Shown here in pieces: positions 51,867-60,632 of a stretch of DNA of 64,000 nt. Under the pieces are notes generated by a model that did no database searches, was not told where the DNA came from, and was given only the letters and a program-made list of their open reading frames with translations. The stretch comes from Pseudoalteromonas luteoviolacea DSM 6061 (GTDB lineage Bacteria > Pseudomonadota > Gammaproteobacteria > Enterobacterales > Alteromonadaceae), in contig NZ_AUYB01000092.1 in assembly GCF_001625655.1 (NCBI RefSeq), positions 62,001 to 126,000 of the forward strand, in the 5' to 3' direction. Both the position numbers and the translations under genes were made by a program. Within the stretch, counting starts at the first letter, position 1; the number at the start of each line of letters is the position of its first letter.

Positions 51867-51877
51867 TCCCCTCTAGG

Positions 51878-51920
51878 CTTGAGCGCAGACAACCGGGTTT
51901 GCACTCAAGTCATATTTTCT
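51878..51920 (+). terminator. Terminator of the YHYH operon
   Basis: CTTGAG (51878-51883) with CTCAAG (51904-51909), plus inner GCA/TGC pairs, followed by a T-rich stretch. Confidence 0.6.
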
Positions 51921-52028
51921 GACCTTATTAAATCCTTCATATTGATGTCATTGTTAAATAACCATTTTGCAACATGCATTGTTTAAATTCTGGACTAGAC
52001 CAGTTAAATTTATAAAAGGAAGCAATGT

Positions 52029-54188
52029 ATGACATCGAACTTTTCGTGGCTTAAAAAGCCTTTGAGCCTTAAGCCTTCGCAACGTTATTTTTTTGCCGGT
52101 GCGTTAACCATGCTCTCTTCGGCACAGACTATGGCGAGTAACCACTCTCTATTAATCGCTGTTGATGGTTTGCGAGGAGATGGCATTGAAAATTCAGTGA
52201 CCCCAAACTTTGACAAGTTGATCCAAGGCACATGGGCTGAAGGCTACCAAGGCGCATTTGCCTTTTACGCGCAAACAATGAAAGATGCCGCACCAAATAG
52301 CGGGCCTAATCATGTAGGTATCATGACCGGAGTTACATCGAGTAAAAGTAGTGTTACAGGTAACTCAGATGTACACACCGGTCGGTACGACCAATACCCG
52401 CATTATCAATCTCTACTTGAAAGGCACAATAGCAAACTCAATACAGCATATTTGGTGACTTGGTCAACCGATATGCAAATTGCAAACAACGCAGATTTAA
52501 AAATAGACTCAAACGACGCGGGCAATGTGGCAAATACGTTGGCAATTATCAATGGAACCTATCAGTCTAACGACTGGCCCCGTGGTACAACTCCGGATTC
52601 TATTTTTCTATTTTTAGACGATGTGGATGCAGCAGGTCATGCATGTTGCTTTGCAGCTTCTGACACAGGTTACGTAGATGAAGTGGCTGATGTAGACAAG
52701 CAAATTGGCAGTATTCTCGCAGCAATCAAAGCGCGTCCTAATTTTGGCAATGAAAATTGGCAAATCGTTGTAACGTCAGATCATGGCGGAAGAGGTTCTT
52801 CTCATGGGATCCACGCGGCTGACAACTACACCATTCCGTTTTTAGTTGTTTCTAAGTCTGCCAAACAAGGCTACCTGACAGGTGTTCCAAAAAATTATGA
52901 TGCTGCACCAACAGTACTTGCACACCATGGCGTATCTGTACCAAGTAATATGGATGGTGTTGTGCGAGGAAACAGCGTGCAACAAAAAGCCCCAGAAGCC
53001 ATCGAAACGGATTTAATCACATACTTGCCATTTGAAGGTGACTTTCATGATAAATCTGGGAACCACCTTCATGCACACGTGGGTGGTGGTAGCCCTGAAG
53101 TTAATTCTGGCGGTAAATTTGGTCGATTTGTAGCCATAAACGGTGATAAGGAGTTTTTAACACTAGGTAACCCCTCCGAGCTAGATTTTGCCCATGCTCG
53201 AGATTTTACGCTAATGACTTGGTATCGTGTCAATGGAGATCAGCATGGTGATCCTGTGATAGTTGGGAATAAAAACTGGGATAGCGGCAGTAACAGAGGC
53301 ACGTTGTTGCTTGCGAACGAAGGCAATGGGGATGATGTAGGGATCAATATCGCGTCAACATCAGCCGACCGCAAAGACATCGACCCGATAGATTATACAT
53401 TCAACGGTTGGTGGTTGTTGGTAGCAACGTTTGACCGTGATGGCAGCGCTACTTTGTACGCAGGAAGCCCGACTGGTGAGCTAAATATTATCTCTGGCAG
53501 TATCGAAGATGTGGGTGATATTAGCTCGTCGCTTGACTGGAACATTGGACAAGATGGCACAGGTCGATACAAGTACAACTTAAAAGCAGATCTAGACGAC
53601 TTTGCTGTGTGGGGGCGTGCATTATCAATAGACGAGGTACGGACGCTTTATAACGGTGGCGCGGGAACCGAAATTAATCGCATTTTAGGTAATGTATCAA
53701 CAAAATATTTGACCGCAGAGTCAAATATCATAGCTGGGCAGGACTACTCAGTGATTATTACCACAGTGGTAGATGGTCAAACTTGCGGTCTGGAGTGGGA
53801 CGCTACGCTTCGCAATCGAGAACGCAATGCAAAATGGGATTGTGCAGGACGCGCTGATCCTCTAACTTTGAAAGTGAATAAAGTAGAATCGTCGGGTGGT
53901 GTTAAGCGAGTTTCGGGTTATCTCGTCGCGCAAGGCGGGAAAGGTGCATTTGAATGGGATGCAGATATGGTTTCAAACGAGCGAAACGCTAAATTCGATG
54001 AAGGCACAAGTGGGGATTATCTGACATTTACCTTATCGAATAGTGCAAATTCCAGCAAAATTAGTGCCATTGCATATGATAAAGAATGTGGTCTTGAATG
54101 GGATGCCGACCTAATTGGTGGTGAGCGAAATGCGAAGTTTGATTGTCGTCCACGTTACGACAGTTTTACTATTCAATTACTTGACTAG
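52029..54188 (+). CDS. Secreted phosphodiesterase/sulfatase-like enzyme with LamG domain and EWDA-ERNAK repeats
   Basis: 719 residues. Signal peptide to about 36 (TMASN). An alkaline-phosphatase-superfamily domain (about 38-325) shows metal Asp in LLIAVDGLRGDG, DDVDAAGH, and TSDHGGRGSSHGIH. A LamG-type domain (about 330-545, LPFEGDFHDKSGNH to DFAVWGRALSIDEVRTLYNGG) follows. Then come three repeats starting near residues 586, 639 and 687, with the motif (CGL/GAF)EWDA-6-ERNAK-x-D. The enzyme resembles type I phosphodiesterase/nucleotide pyrophosphatases; substrate unknown. The repeats are not a domain I recognise. Start: ATG with AAGGA about 8 nt upstream. Monocistronic. Confidence 0.87.
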   Translation: MTSNFSWLKKPLSLKPSQRYFFAGALTMLSSAQTMASNHSLLIAVDGLRGDGIENSVTPNFDKLIQGTWAEGYQGAFAFYAQTMKDAAPNSGPNHVGIMTGVTSSKSSVTGNSDVHTGRYDQYPHYQSLLERHNSKLNTAYLVTWSTDMQIANNADLKIDSNDAGNVANTLAIINGTYQSNDWPRGTTPDSIFLFLDDVDAAGHACCFAASDTGYVDEVADVDKQIGSILAAIKARPNFGNENWQIVVTSDHGGRGSSHGIHAADNYTIPFLVVSKSAKQGYLTGVPKNYDAAPTVLAHHGVSVPSNMDGVVRGNSVQQKAPEAIETDLITYLPFEGDFHDKSGNHLHAHVGGGSPEVNSGGKFGRFVAINGDKEFLTLGNPSELDFAHARDFTLMTWYRVNGDQHGDPVIVGNKNWDSGSNRGTLLLANEGNGDDVGINIASTSADRKDIDPIDYTFNGWWLLVATFDRDGSATLYAGSPTGELNIISGSIEDVGDISSSLDWNIGQDGTGRYKYNLKADLDDFAVWGRALSIDEVRTLYNGGAGTEINRILGNVSTKYLTAESNIIAGQDYSVIITTVVDGQTCGLEWDATLRNRERNAKWDCAGRADPLTLKVNKVESSGGVKRVSGYLVAQGGKGAFEWDADMVSNERNAKFDEGTSGDYLTFTLSNSANSSKISAIAYDKECGLEWDADLIGGERNAKFDCRPRYDSFTIQLLD
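53784..54185 (+). repeat. Three EWDA/ERNAK protein repeats
   Basis: Units begin at about 53784, 53943 and 54087. Each encodes an EWDA core followed after six or so residues by ERNAK and an Asp. The first and last also carry a Cys before the core and one after it. Confidence 0.75.
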
Positions 54189-54222
54189 GTGTGAAGTTTT
54201 GAAGCAATAAATTGAGTAAAAG

Positions 54223-54259
54223 ATAGACTCATTCACCAAGTTGAATGAGTCTATTTTCA
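54223..54259. terminator. Bidirectional terminator
   Basis: Perfect 13-base arms ATAGACTCATTCA (54223-54235) and TGAATGAGTCTAT (54242-54254), flanked by T- and A-rich ends, between convergent stops at 54188 and 54268. Confidence 0.85.
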
Positions 54260-54267
54260 TTTATAAT

Positions 54268-55431
54268 TTACAAGCTTTCGTGTGGGCCAAATACTTCATA
54301 TAAAATGCGTGATTGATCCACGCCCAGATCAATAAGCTGAGATTTTATAAAAGCCATAAACCCGCTTGGTCCGCAGAGGTAAAACTCGCCATCGTCAATG
54401 GGCAGTAGTGGTTTTAGTGAATTTAATTGCATAAGCCCACTGTGCTCATGCTGGGCATCGGCTTCAATCCAAGTATGCGTCTGCAGTTGCGGAAGCTGTG
54501 TTTTAAAGTTCTCAATAGACTGTGTAAATGCGCGTTCATTTTGATTGCGACAAGCATGTAAAAATAAACAAGGTGCTTGTGTATCTTGTTCAGCAAGCGT
54601 CTCTAGCATAGCCATCATCGGCGTAATGCCAACACCGGCGCTCACCAGCACTTTTGGTGCTTGATTGGTTTGTAGCACAAAGTCTCCGGCTGGTGGGTAA
54701 GCGTCAACCTCGTCTCCTACCTCTAAAGTATGTAAGTGTGAAGAAATGAGTCCATCGGTTTTCACTGAAATGCGGTAATGATCTGATTTTGCACTCTGTG
54801 ACAGCGAGTACTGTCTTATTTGGCGATTGTCTTGCCCATCAACTTGGCATTCAATTGCAAGGTATTGACCCGGAGAGTACGTTGCTACCTGGCGACCATC
54901 TACAGGGGTTAAATACAAGCTTTTGATCACCTCTGATTCTTGCACAATCTTGGAGATTGCAAAGCGGCGTTTTCCGCGCCAACCGCCTAACTTTTGCTCA
55001 CTTTGTTGATAAATACCTTCTTCTTGCGTAATAAATAAGTCTGCAAGAAAACCATATGCTTCGGCCCAAGCGGCGATGATTTCAGGGGTACATTCATTTG
55101 GGAACATTTCTTCCAAAGTTGCCAAAAGGTGAGTACCAACAATTGGATAGTGTTCAGGCAAAATATTCAAGCTGGCGTGTTTGTGGTTGATGCGGTTGAT
55201 TGCTTCTGACAACACCGCAGGGTTGTCGATGTGGGTCGCATAAGCAGCTAATGCGCTAAACAGTGCAAACTGTTGTTTTCCAGATTTTTGATTGCTGACA
55301 TTGAAAATGTTTAGCAGCTCTGGGTTGTGGCTAAACATGCGTTTGTAGAAGTGGTCAGTCACTTGTGTTCCTGCATTAGCAAGCAGAGGGATTGTATCCT
55401 TAACGAGTTTTATTGTTTGTGTTGATAGCAT
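54268..55431 (-). CDS. hmp: Flavohemoprotein, nitric oxide dioxygenase
   Basis: 387 residues. Globin domain (1-136, with proximal His in INHKHASLNI and the ATHIDNP segment), FAD-binding domain (RQYSLSQS motif, about 150-255) and NAD-binding domain (VSAGVGITPMMAM, about 260-385, ending YEVFGPH). Oxidises NO to nitrate with NADH and O2. Start: ATG with GGAGA 6 nt upstream. Last gene of the NO-defence operon transcribed from the sigma-54 promoter at 56949. Confidence 0.95.
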   Translation of the reverse strand: MLSTQTIKLVKDTIPLLANAGTQVTDHFYKRMFSHNPELLNIFNVSNQKSGKQQFALFSALAAYATHIDNPAVLSEAINRINHKHASLNILPEHYPIVGTHLLATLEEMFPNECTPEIIAAWAEAYGFLADLFITQEEGIYQQSEQKLGGWRGKRRFAISKIVQESEVIKSLYLTPVDGRQVATYSPGQYLAIECQVDGQDNRQIRQYSLSQSAKSDHYRISVKTDGLISSHLHTLEVGDEVDAYPPAGDFVLQTNQAPKVLVSAGVGITPMMAMLETLAEQDTQAPCLFLHACRNQNERAFTQSIENFKTQLPQLQTHTWIEADAQHEHSGLMQLNSLKPLLPIDDGEFYLCGPSGFMAFIKSQLIDLGVDQSRILYEVFGPHESL

Positions 55432-55445
55432 AGAAATTCTCCAAA

Positions 55446-56660
55446 TTAACCACGACGCCCATCAAGGCGTTTTTTCATTAAAATAGGGGTGTACACAGCG
55501 ACAAAGATGACAAATGCAGCAATCCAAAGGAGTGCACTGGCAAGCCAACTGTGATGGGGGTTGATAAAAATTGGTAAAACACTGCGTGTGACAGCAGAAA
55601 GTGCGCAAAGCCCAAATGCAATACTCATTAATGGGTGAGGGGTCAAAGGCCTTGCAGTATGACCAAGAGACACTCGGGCCATGATCGATAGTATCATCAG
55701 GCCCATAGCACCAATTGTGATAAGGTGTAATGCATCTTTGCCATACCATGGGAAATTCAAATACGAACCACCGAATCCAAGTAAGCCCAGTGCCATGAAT
55801 ACATAAGCGATAAATAACGACCAAAGCAGTGGTCGCGTAAATACACCAGAGGTAAACCAATATACACAGCGCACAAGGTGTAAGATTGCTGTAAACACTA
55901 ATACATAGCCGGGGTTTAGTTGGCTAGACAAAACATGATGAGAGAAAAAGCCACTAATTCCGACGACGGCTGACCAAAACAGTAGTTTATCTAACCTAGG
56001 TGTTTTTACTTGTTCAGCTAAGCTAAGTCCTCTTGCGATAAAAAATGGCACAACTCGACCAGCAATCACGCTGATAAGCAAGGTAAAACCTAAAATTGCC
56101 AAGTGAGAGAACACTTGTACAAGTTCGTAGCTATTCGTCTCTAATAGCCATATAAACACGATGTTGAAACTGGCCATGGCGCAAAGGATGATGACAAACT
56201 GGTAGTTGTTTTTACTTTTTGCTTTGAGCAAAATATTGGCAAAGTGACAAATTGCGAGTAACCAAAAAGTGGCTTGCAATAACGCTAAAAATATCAGTGA
56301 TGTATCATTGAATAAAAATACCAAACGAGCGCAAAACCACACGAGAGTCAAAAATAGTAGCCAGTTCCCACTGAGCGTAGGGATCCCAGTCCAATTTTGA
56401 GAAGCAGTAAGTAAAAAACCAATTGCAACGGCGCTGGCAAAACCAAATAACATTTCGTGAGCATGCCAAAGCGTTGGGGCGATAGATAAATGCCAAGGCA
56501 TTAAACCGCTGAGTACGAGAGTCCAAATAAGCATACTCAAAACAGCCCAAATACCCGCGAGTAAAAACATAGGTCTAAACCCAAGCATTAAAAAAGGCCA
56601 AGTTGAGGGCTTGAGAGGGTGAACGCTAGGAAGTGGTTGTTCTAACTGTATCAATGACAT
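55446..56660 (-). CDS. nnrS: NnrS family membrane protein
   Basis: 404 residues with about twelve hydrophobic helices. Family features include the opening FLMLGFRPMFLLAGIWAVL, the heme/metal-ligand-rich WHAHEMLFGFASAVAIGFLLTA and GRVVPFFIARG, and HLITIGAMGLMILSIMARVSLGHT. NnrS proteins protect against nitrosative stress and bind heme and copper. Start: ATG with GGAGG 8 nt upstream, lying inside the end of the upstream gene. Cotranscribed with hmp 14 bp downstream. Confidence 0.94.
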   Translation of the reverse strand: MSLIQLEQPLPSVHPLKPSTWPFLMLGFRPMFLLAGIWAVLSMLIWTLVLSGLMPWHLSIAPTLWHAHEMLFGFASAVAIGFLLTASQNWTGIPTLSGNWLLFLTLVWFCARLVFLFNDTSLIFLALLQATFWLLAICHFANILLKAKSKNNYQFVIILCAMASFNIVFIWLLETNSYELVQVFSHLAILGFTLLISVIAGRVVPFFIARGLSLAEQVKTPRLDKLLFWSAVVGISGFFSHHVLSSQLNPGYVLVFTAILHLVRCVYWFTSGVFTRPLLWSLFIAYVFMALGLLGFGGSYLNFPWYGKDALHLITIGAMGLMILSIMARVSLGHTARPLTPHPLMSIAFGLCALSAVTRSVLPIFINPHHSWLASALLWIAAFVIFVAVYTPILMKKRLDGRRG

Positions 56661-56909
56661 CTAACGCACCTCCATGCCTAAGTTGTATTGGCACAGACAG
56701 CGAATCACATAACTAATTTTGAGCAAGGTGGCAAAGACCAAGCTGCTTATGTGTGCGGTGATTTGTGCCGGTAGAGTGAGTGCATTTGCGAGTGGGTAAC
56801 TTGCAATAATTGCTAATCCGAAACCAATTACGCTCAAAGCAAGAAAGTAATTAGCAAGGGTGAGAAGCTTGTTAAACGTGACTGAAAAATCAAGGCGTTG
56901 GATAGGCAT
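56661..56909 (-). CDS. Small two- to three-helix membrane protein of the NO-defence operon
   Basis: 82 residues with hydrophobic helices at about 15-40 and 52-72. No named family recognised; small membrane proteins of this kind sit before nnrS in several marine gammaproteobacteria, but that statement is from general recollection. Its stop immediately precedes the nnrS start, so translation is coupled. Start: ATG at 56909; a TTG directly before is possible. First gene after the sigma-54 promoter. Confidence 0.78.
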   Translation of the reverse strand: MPIQRLDFSVTFNKLLTLANYFLALSVIGFGLAIIASYPLANALTLPAQITAHISSLVFATLLKISYVIRCLCQYNLGMEVR

Positions 56910-56948
56910 CAAAAGTAACTCACTATAAAAACACGATGATTTATTAAT

Positions 56949-56965
56949 GGCAGGAGTTGTGCCAA
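56949..56965 (-). promoter_or_regulatory. Sigma-54 promoter of the NO-defence operon
   Basis: Minus-strand TTGGCACAACTCCTGCC: the GG and GC of the -24/-12 elements are separated by exactly 10 bp. This is a near-consensus site (TGGCAC-N5-TTGC), about 40 bp before the first start codon. Confidence 0.85.
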
Positions 56966-57017
56966 CTTTTTAGCTATTTAAAAACAATAACTTATGATTT
57001 TTTGGTTGTAATTTAGA

Positions 57018-57072
57018 GTCAAATAGACATAATTTAAATTGGGTTATTTAAACATTAAAGGGTCATTTTGAC
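57018..57072. promoter_or_regulatory. Three NorR enhancer sites
   Basis: GT-N7-AC at 57018-57028 (GTCAAATAGAC), 57043-57053 (GTTATTTAAAC) and 57062-57072 (GTCATTTTGAC). E. coli NorR is known to bind three GT-N7-AC sites upstream of norV. They lie about 85-130 bp upstream of the predicted start on the minus strand; the last one touches the norR ATG. Confidence 0.75.
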
Positions 57073-58647
57073 ATGGATCAAAGGCGACTATCTCAACTAC
57101 TGGCTTTAAACCATGACTTGGCCATGGCGCTACCTAAATCAAATGAAGTAGAAATAAGCCTATACAGCCAAGCAGTTGTAAACGCATTGCAAACATGTAT
57201 TAGTGCAGATGCAATTGTGGTTTTACAGGCACAGGGTGATGTGCTGATCCCACAGGCTTTTACAGGACTAGCCCCCGAAGTTATGGGCCGACGATTTAAG
57301 CTCTGCGACCACCCAAGGCTGGCAAGTATCGCGAAATCGCCCGATCAACCCGTGGTCTTTTCTTCTGATTGTGCATTAAGTGATCCCTATGATGGCATGT
57401 TACTGGCTGAGGATGGTGAGTTACCGGTGCATGCTTGCATGGGCTTTTCGTTGTACGAACAAGGTCTCTTGCTAGGGGTTGTCACTTTTGACAGTCTGAC
57501 GCCCAATGCATTTGACGCCTACAGTCGCTCGTTGCTGACAATGATTCAATCTGCGGTGTGTGCGCATTTCAGCGCGGTGTTTAATACGCATAAACTGGCA
57601 AAACGCGCTCAATCCGGTTTGGCTATGTTGCATGAGCTAAGTCATCAATCACACACCATGATTGGTGAGTCAGTGCCTATGGAACGTCTAAAGTCAGATA
57701 TTAATCTGGTTGCAAACTCAGATTTAAGCGTGTTGATCCAAGGTGAAACAGGCACAGGTAAAGAGCTCGTCGCGAGACAGGTTCACAGTAACTCAAGTCG
57801 CTGCAATGCGCCTTTTGTGCAAGTTAACTGTGCCTCGCTGCCAGAAAACCTCGCAGAAAGCGAATTTTTTGGTCATCGTAAAGGGGCGTTTACTGGTGCG
57901 GAAAGCAATCGCGAAGGTAAGTTTTTAGTGGCTGATCAAGGCACCTTATTTTTGGATGAAATAGGTGAACTACCACTTCATATCCAAAGTAAGCTACTGC
58001 GTGCATTGCAAAGTGGAGAAATTCAGCCTGTGGGGAGTGATAAACCCCATCATGTTAATGTGCGCATCGTCGCAGCTACAAATCGCGACTTGCAAAAAGA
58101 GGTGGAAGAAGGGCGTTTTCGAGCTGACTTATACCACAGGTTAAGGGTATTCCCGTTGCAAGTACCGCCACTTAGAGAGCGAGCAACCGATATTGTCCCT
58201 CTAGCAGGTTATTTTGTTGAGCAGCTGCGCAAAAAATTAGGCGTTTCTCAATTGGTGATAGATAGCTCACTGCTCGCACAATTACAATCACATGATTGGC
58301 CAGGGAATGTGAGAGAGCTAGAGCATGTACTAAGTCGAGCAGCGCTTAAAGCAAAGCATGCAGATTGGCAAAAAGAAATCATAAAAATAATGCCATCTCA
58401 CTGTGAGATCACATACGCAGAAAAAGATAGGAGTGCGAATTTAAGTCAACCTGCGCAGCCAAACCATGCCGACTTAAACTCTTTAAAAGATGCAACAGAG
58501 CAATTTCAAAAACAGCTTATTTTACAAAAGCTGAATAATGAAAATCTAAACTGGGCTGCCGCGGCGCGTTCTCTTGATATCGACCGTGCTAATTTAGTAC
58601 GTTTGGCTAAGCGTTTAGGTATTGAAACCATCAAGAAAGTTAAGTAG
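57073..58647 (+). CDS. norR: Nitric oxide-responsive sigma-54 activator NorR
   Basis: 524 residues. N-terminal GAF domain (about 20-170) that in NorR binds NO through a non-heme iron, then AAA+ domain with Walker A GETGTGKE, GAFTGA loop, Walker B TLFLDEIGE and arginine-finger region, then Fis-type HTH (NWAAAARSLDIDRANLVRLAKRLG). Full family length. Start: ATG with AAAGGG about 10 nt upstream. Divergent from the small membrane protein-nnrS-hmp operon, which it should activate in response to NO. The site next to its own ATG suggests it limits its own expression. Confidence 0.94.
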   Translation: MDQRRLSQLLALNHDLAMALPKSNEVEISLYSQAVVNALQTCISADAIVVLQAQGDVLIPQAFTGLAPEVMGRRFKLCDHPRLASIAKSPDQPVVFSSDCALSDPYDGMLLAEDGELPVHACMGFSLYEQGLLLGVVTFDSLTPNAFDAYSRSLLTMIQSAVCAHFSAVFNTHKLAKRAQSGLAMLHELSHQSHTMIGESVPMERLKSDINLVANSDLSVLIQGETGTGKELVARQVHSNSSRCNAPFVQVNCASLPENLAESEFFGHRKGAFTGAESNREGKFLVADQGTLFLDEIGELPLHIQSKLLRALQSGEIQPVGSDKPHHVNVRIVAATNRDLQKEVEEGRFRADLYHRLRVFPLQVPPLRERATDIVPLAGYFVEQLRKKLGVSQLVIDSSLLAQLQSHDWPGNVRELEHVLSRAALKAKHADWQKEIIKIMPSHCEITYAEKDRSANLSQPAQPNHADLNSLKDATEQFQKQLILQKLNNENLNWAAAARSLDIDRANLVRLAKRLGIETIKKVK

Positions 58648-58860
58648 TGAAGATAGGTAATCGCAACAGTCAATTTAAAGTGGTAATAGAGACCGAAATT
58701 CAACTGTAATTGGCAATGAAAATTGTTCTTAATTCTTTTATAAGTTATTTATTTTAAAAGGATATATAAACAAATTTGTTATTTTTATTTATTCTTGCGA
58801 AGCCTTTCATTTGGACTAGTGTTATAGAGCGTCTAACTGAATTTGCCACTAGGGGGCCCT

Positions 58861-59331
58861 ATGAAGGGTAGCAAGCAAGTAATTGTCACGTTGAATAAAA
58901 TTTTGACACTCGAACTCACTTCTATCAACCAGTACTTTTTGCATGCACGCATGTACAAAAATTGGGGGTTAGAGGAGTTGAACGAAAAGGCCTACAAGAA
59001 GTCGATTAAGGATATGAAGCAAGCCGATGATTTAATTGAGCGGATCTTGTTTCTAGAAGGCCTACCTAATCTACAACACCTCGAAAAGCTACGCATTGGT
59101 GAGCACACAGAAGAAATGATGAGCTGTGACCTTGCATTTGAGCATGAGCAATTGCCAGCTCTGCGTGAAGCCATAGACTTGTGTGAAAAAGAGCAAGACT
59201 ACGTAAGCAGAGAACTTCTCGAAGACATTCTAGAGTATGAAGAAGAGTATGTGGATTGGTTAGAAACACAAGAATTCTTAATCAAAAACACTGGCATTGA
59301 AAACTATCTTCAATCGCAGATGGAGGACTAA
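58861..59331 (+). CDS. bfr: Bacterioferritin, heme-binding subunit
   Basis: 156 residues, four-helix ferritin. Heme ligand Met52 is present (DMKQADDLIERILFLEGLPN). Of the ferroxidase centre, Glu18, Glu94 and Glu127 are kept but positions 51, 54 and 130 are Asp, Gln and Tyr instead of Glu, His and His. The centre is therefore probably inactive. It likely forms a mixed 24-mer with the next gene's product. Start: ATG at 58861 with GGGGG 4 nt upstream. Confidence 0.94.
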   Translation: MKGSKQVIVTLNKILTLELTSINQYFLHARMYKNWGLEELNEKAYKKSIKDMKQADDLIERILFLEGLPNLQHLEKLRIGEHTEEMMSCDLAFEHEQLPALREAIDLCEKEQDYVSRELLEDILEYEEEYVDWLETQEFLIKNTGIENYLQSQMED

Positions 59332-59334
59332 ATT

Positions 59335-59826
59335 ATGCAAGGTGTACAAAAGGTTATCGATTTACTTAACAAGCAACTTACGCTTGAACTCAGTTCAATG
59401 GACCAGTACCTCGCACACTCCAAAATGTACGAAGACTGGGGAATGGATAAGTTGCACGACAAGCTGTCTCATGAATATGAAGAAGAGCTTGACCATGCAA
59501 AGCGCATTACTGAGCGGATTTTGTTTTTAGAAGGCACGCCAGACACCGCATCTCGTGCGCCAATAAAAGTAGGCAGTAACGTCAAAGAAATGCTTGAAAA
59601 TGACTTGGCTGCAGAGGTTGTAGTAAAAGATCATCTCAAAAAAGTGATTGCAGTATGTGAAGAAGAGCAGGATTACGTCACTCGAGAAATATTAGAAACG
59701 TTGCTTGATGACACTGAAATGGACCATATTTATTGGTTAGAGCAACATCTAGGTTTAATAGATCTTATCGGTATTCAGAATTATATTCAGAGCCAAATGA
59801 ATGGTGGCTCAGGATCTGGCAGCTAA
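59335..59826 (+). CDS. bfr: Bacterioferritin, ferroxidase subunit
   Basis: 163 residues. Complete ferroxidase ligands (Glu18, Glu51, His54, Glu94 and, after a one-residue insertion, Glu128 and His131), but position 52 is Leu, so it lacks the heme Met. This complements the preceding subunit. It has a short Gly/Ser tail (GGSGSGS). Start: ATG with GGAGGAC 6 nt upstream, three bases after the first bfr stop. Iron storage in the cytoplasm. No Fur box was seen upstream of the pair. Confidence 0.94.
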   Translation: MQGVQKVIDLLNKQLTLELSSMDQYLAHSKMYEDWGMDKLHDKLSHEYEEELDHAKRITERILFLEGTPDTASRAPIKVGSNVKEMLENDLAAEVVVKDHLKKVIAVCEEEQDYVTREILETLLDDTEMDHIYWLEQHLGLIDLIGIQNYIQSQMNGGSGSGS

Positions 59827-59853
59827 CGGAAGTTAGCGTGTTAAGCAAGGTAA

Positions 59854-59880
59854 AAGAGCGCATAGTGCGCTCTTTTTTTA
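59854..59880 (+). terminator. Terminator of the bfr pair
   Basis: AAGAGCGCA (59854-59862) with TGCGCTCTT (59866-59874), loop TAG, then a T-run. Confidence 0.9.
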
Positions 59881-60013
59881 TGCCTCTAGATTACACAACA
59901 ATGTTAGTTAAAACAGCAAGGATAGGTGGTTTGCCACATGGCCAATAGTTACTTAAGCGGATATGACTGCACACAATTAGCTTGACCTCAAAAAGTATCG
60001 CGCTATTATAAAC

Positions 60014-60023
60014 CGAACGTTCG
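60014..60023. promoter_or_regulatory. Putative TetR operator
   Basis: Palindrome CGAACGTTCG, 18 bp before the TetR-family start codon at 60042; probably an autoregulatory site. Confidence 0.6.
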
Positions 60024-60041
60024 TTCTTTTTTGTGGTTGGT

Positions 60042-60632
60042 ATGGGCAAAGGTAAACAAACTAAGCAGCAGATTTTAGCTAAAGGGCTGGAGCTTGCTTC
60101 CGAAACAGGGTTAAACGACTTGACGATTGGTGTGCTTGCCACCGCCACGGGGATGTCTAAGTCGGGGTTGTTTGGCCACTTTAATTCGAAAGAAACACTG
60201 CAATTAAATGTACTTGAATACGCAGCTGAGCGATTTCGAGAGCATGTTGTGTTGGCGTGTGATAAAGAAACTCGCGGTATTACCAAGTTAAATCAACTTA
60301 CTCAAAATTGGCTGAATTGGTATCAACCTGATGCAGTCACATGCATTTTTATGAATGCATCTATTGAGTTTGACGACCAACCAGGTGCAATTCGAGATCA
60401 TATTGAATCTACGCTCAGCAATTGGCTTAGTTACTTGCAGCATATTGTTTCTCAGGCTGTTGCAGATGGAGAGCTTAAGTCTGACACCTGTCCACAACAA
60501 TTTGTTTTTGAATTGTACTCACTTTACTTAGGCAGTCAGAGCCTACGTTGGCTGAGCCTAGAAGATGACAAACGCAATCGTTTTAAAACCGGATTCAGTT
60601 CACTTTTAGAAAAATATGGAGTTAACAACTAA
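60042..60632 (+). CDS. TetR-family transcriptional regulator
   Basis: 196 residues. N-terminal HTH (ILAKGLELASETGLNDLTIGVLATATGMSKSGLFGHFNSKE, given by its ATGMSKSGLFGHF recognition helix) and an all-helical ligand-binding domain. It overlaps the hydrolase gene by one base (TAATG), so the two form an operon, and a palindrome in its promoter suggests autorepression. Start: ATG 60042; a GTG at 60033 is an alternative. Ligand may be a lipid or ester handled by the hydrolase; this is inferred from context only. Confidence 0.9.
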   Translation: MGKGKQTKQQILAKGLELASETGLNDLTIGVLATATGMSKSGLFGHFNSKETLQLNVLEYAAERFREHVVLACDKETRGITKLNQLTQNWLNWYQPDAVTCIFMNASIEFDDQPGAIRDHIESTLSNWLSYLQHIVSQAVADGELKSDTCPQQFVFELYSLYLGSQSLRWLSLEDDKRNRFKTGFSSLLEKYGVNN

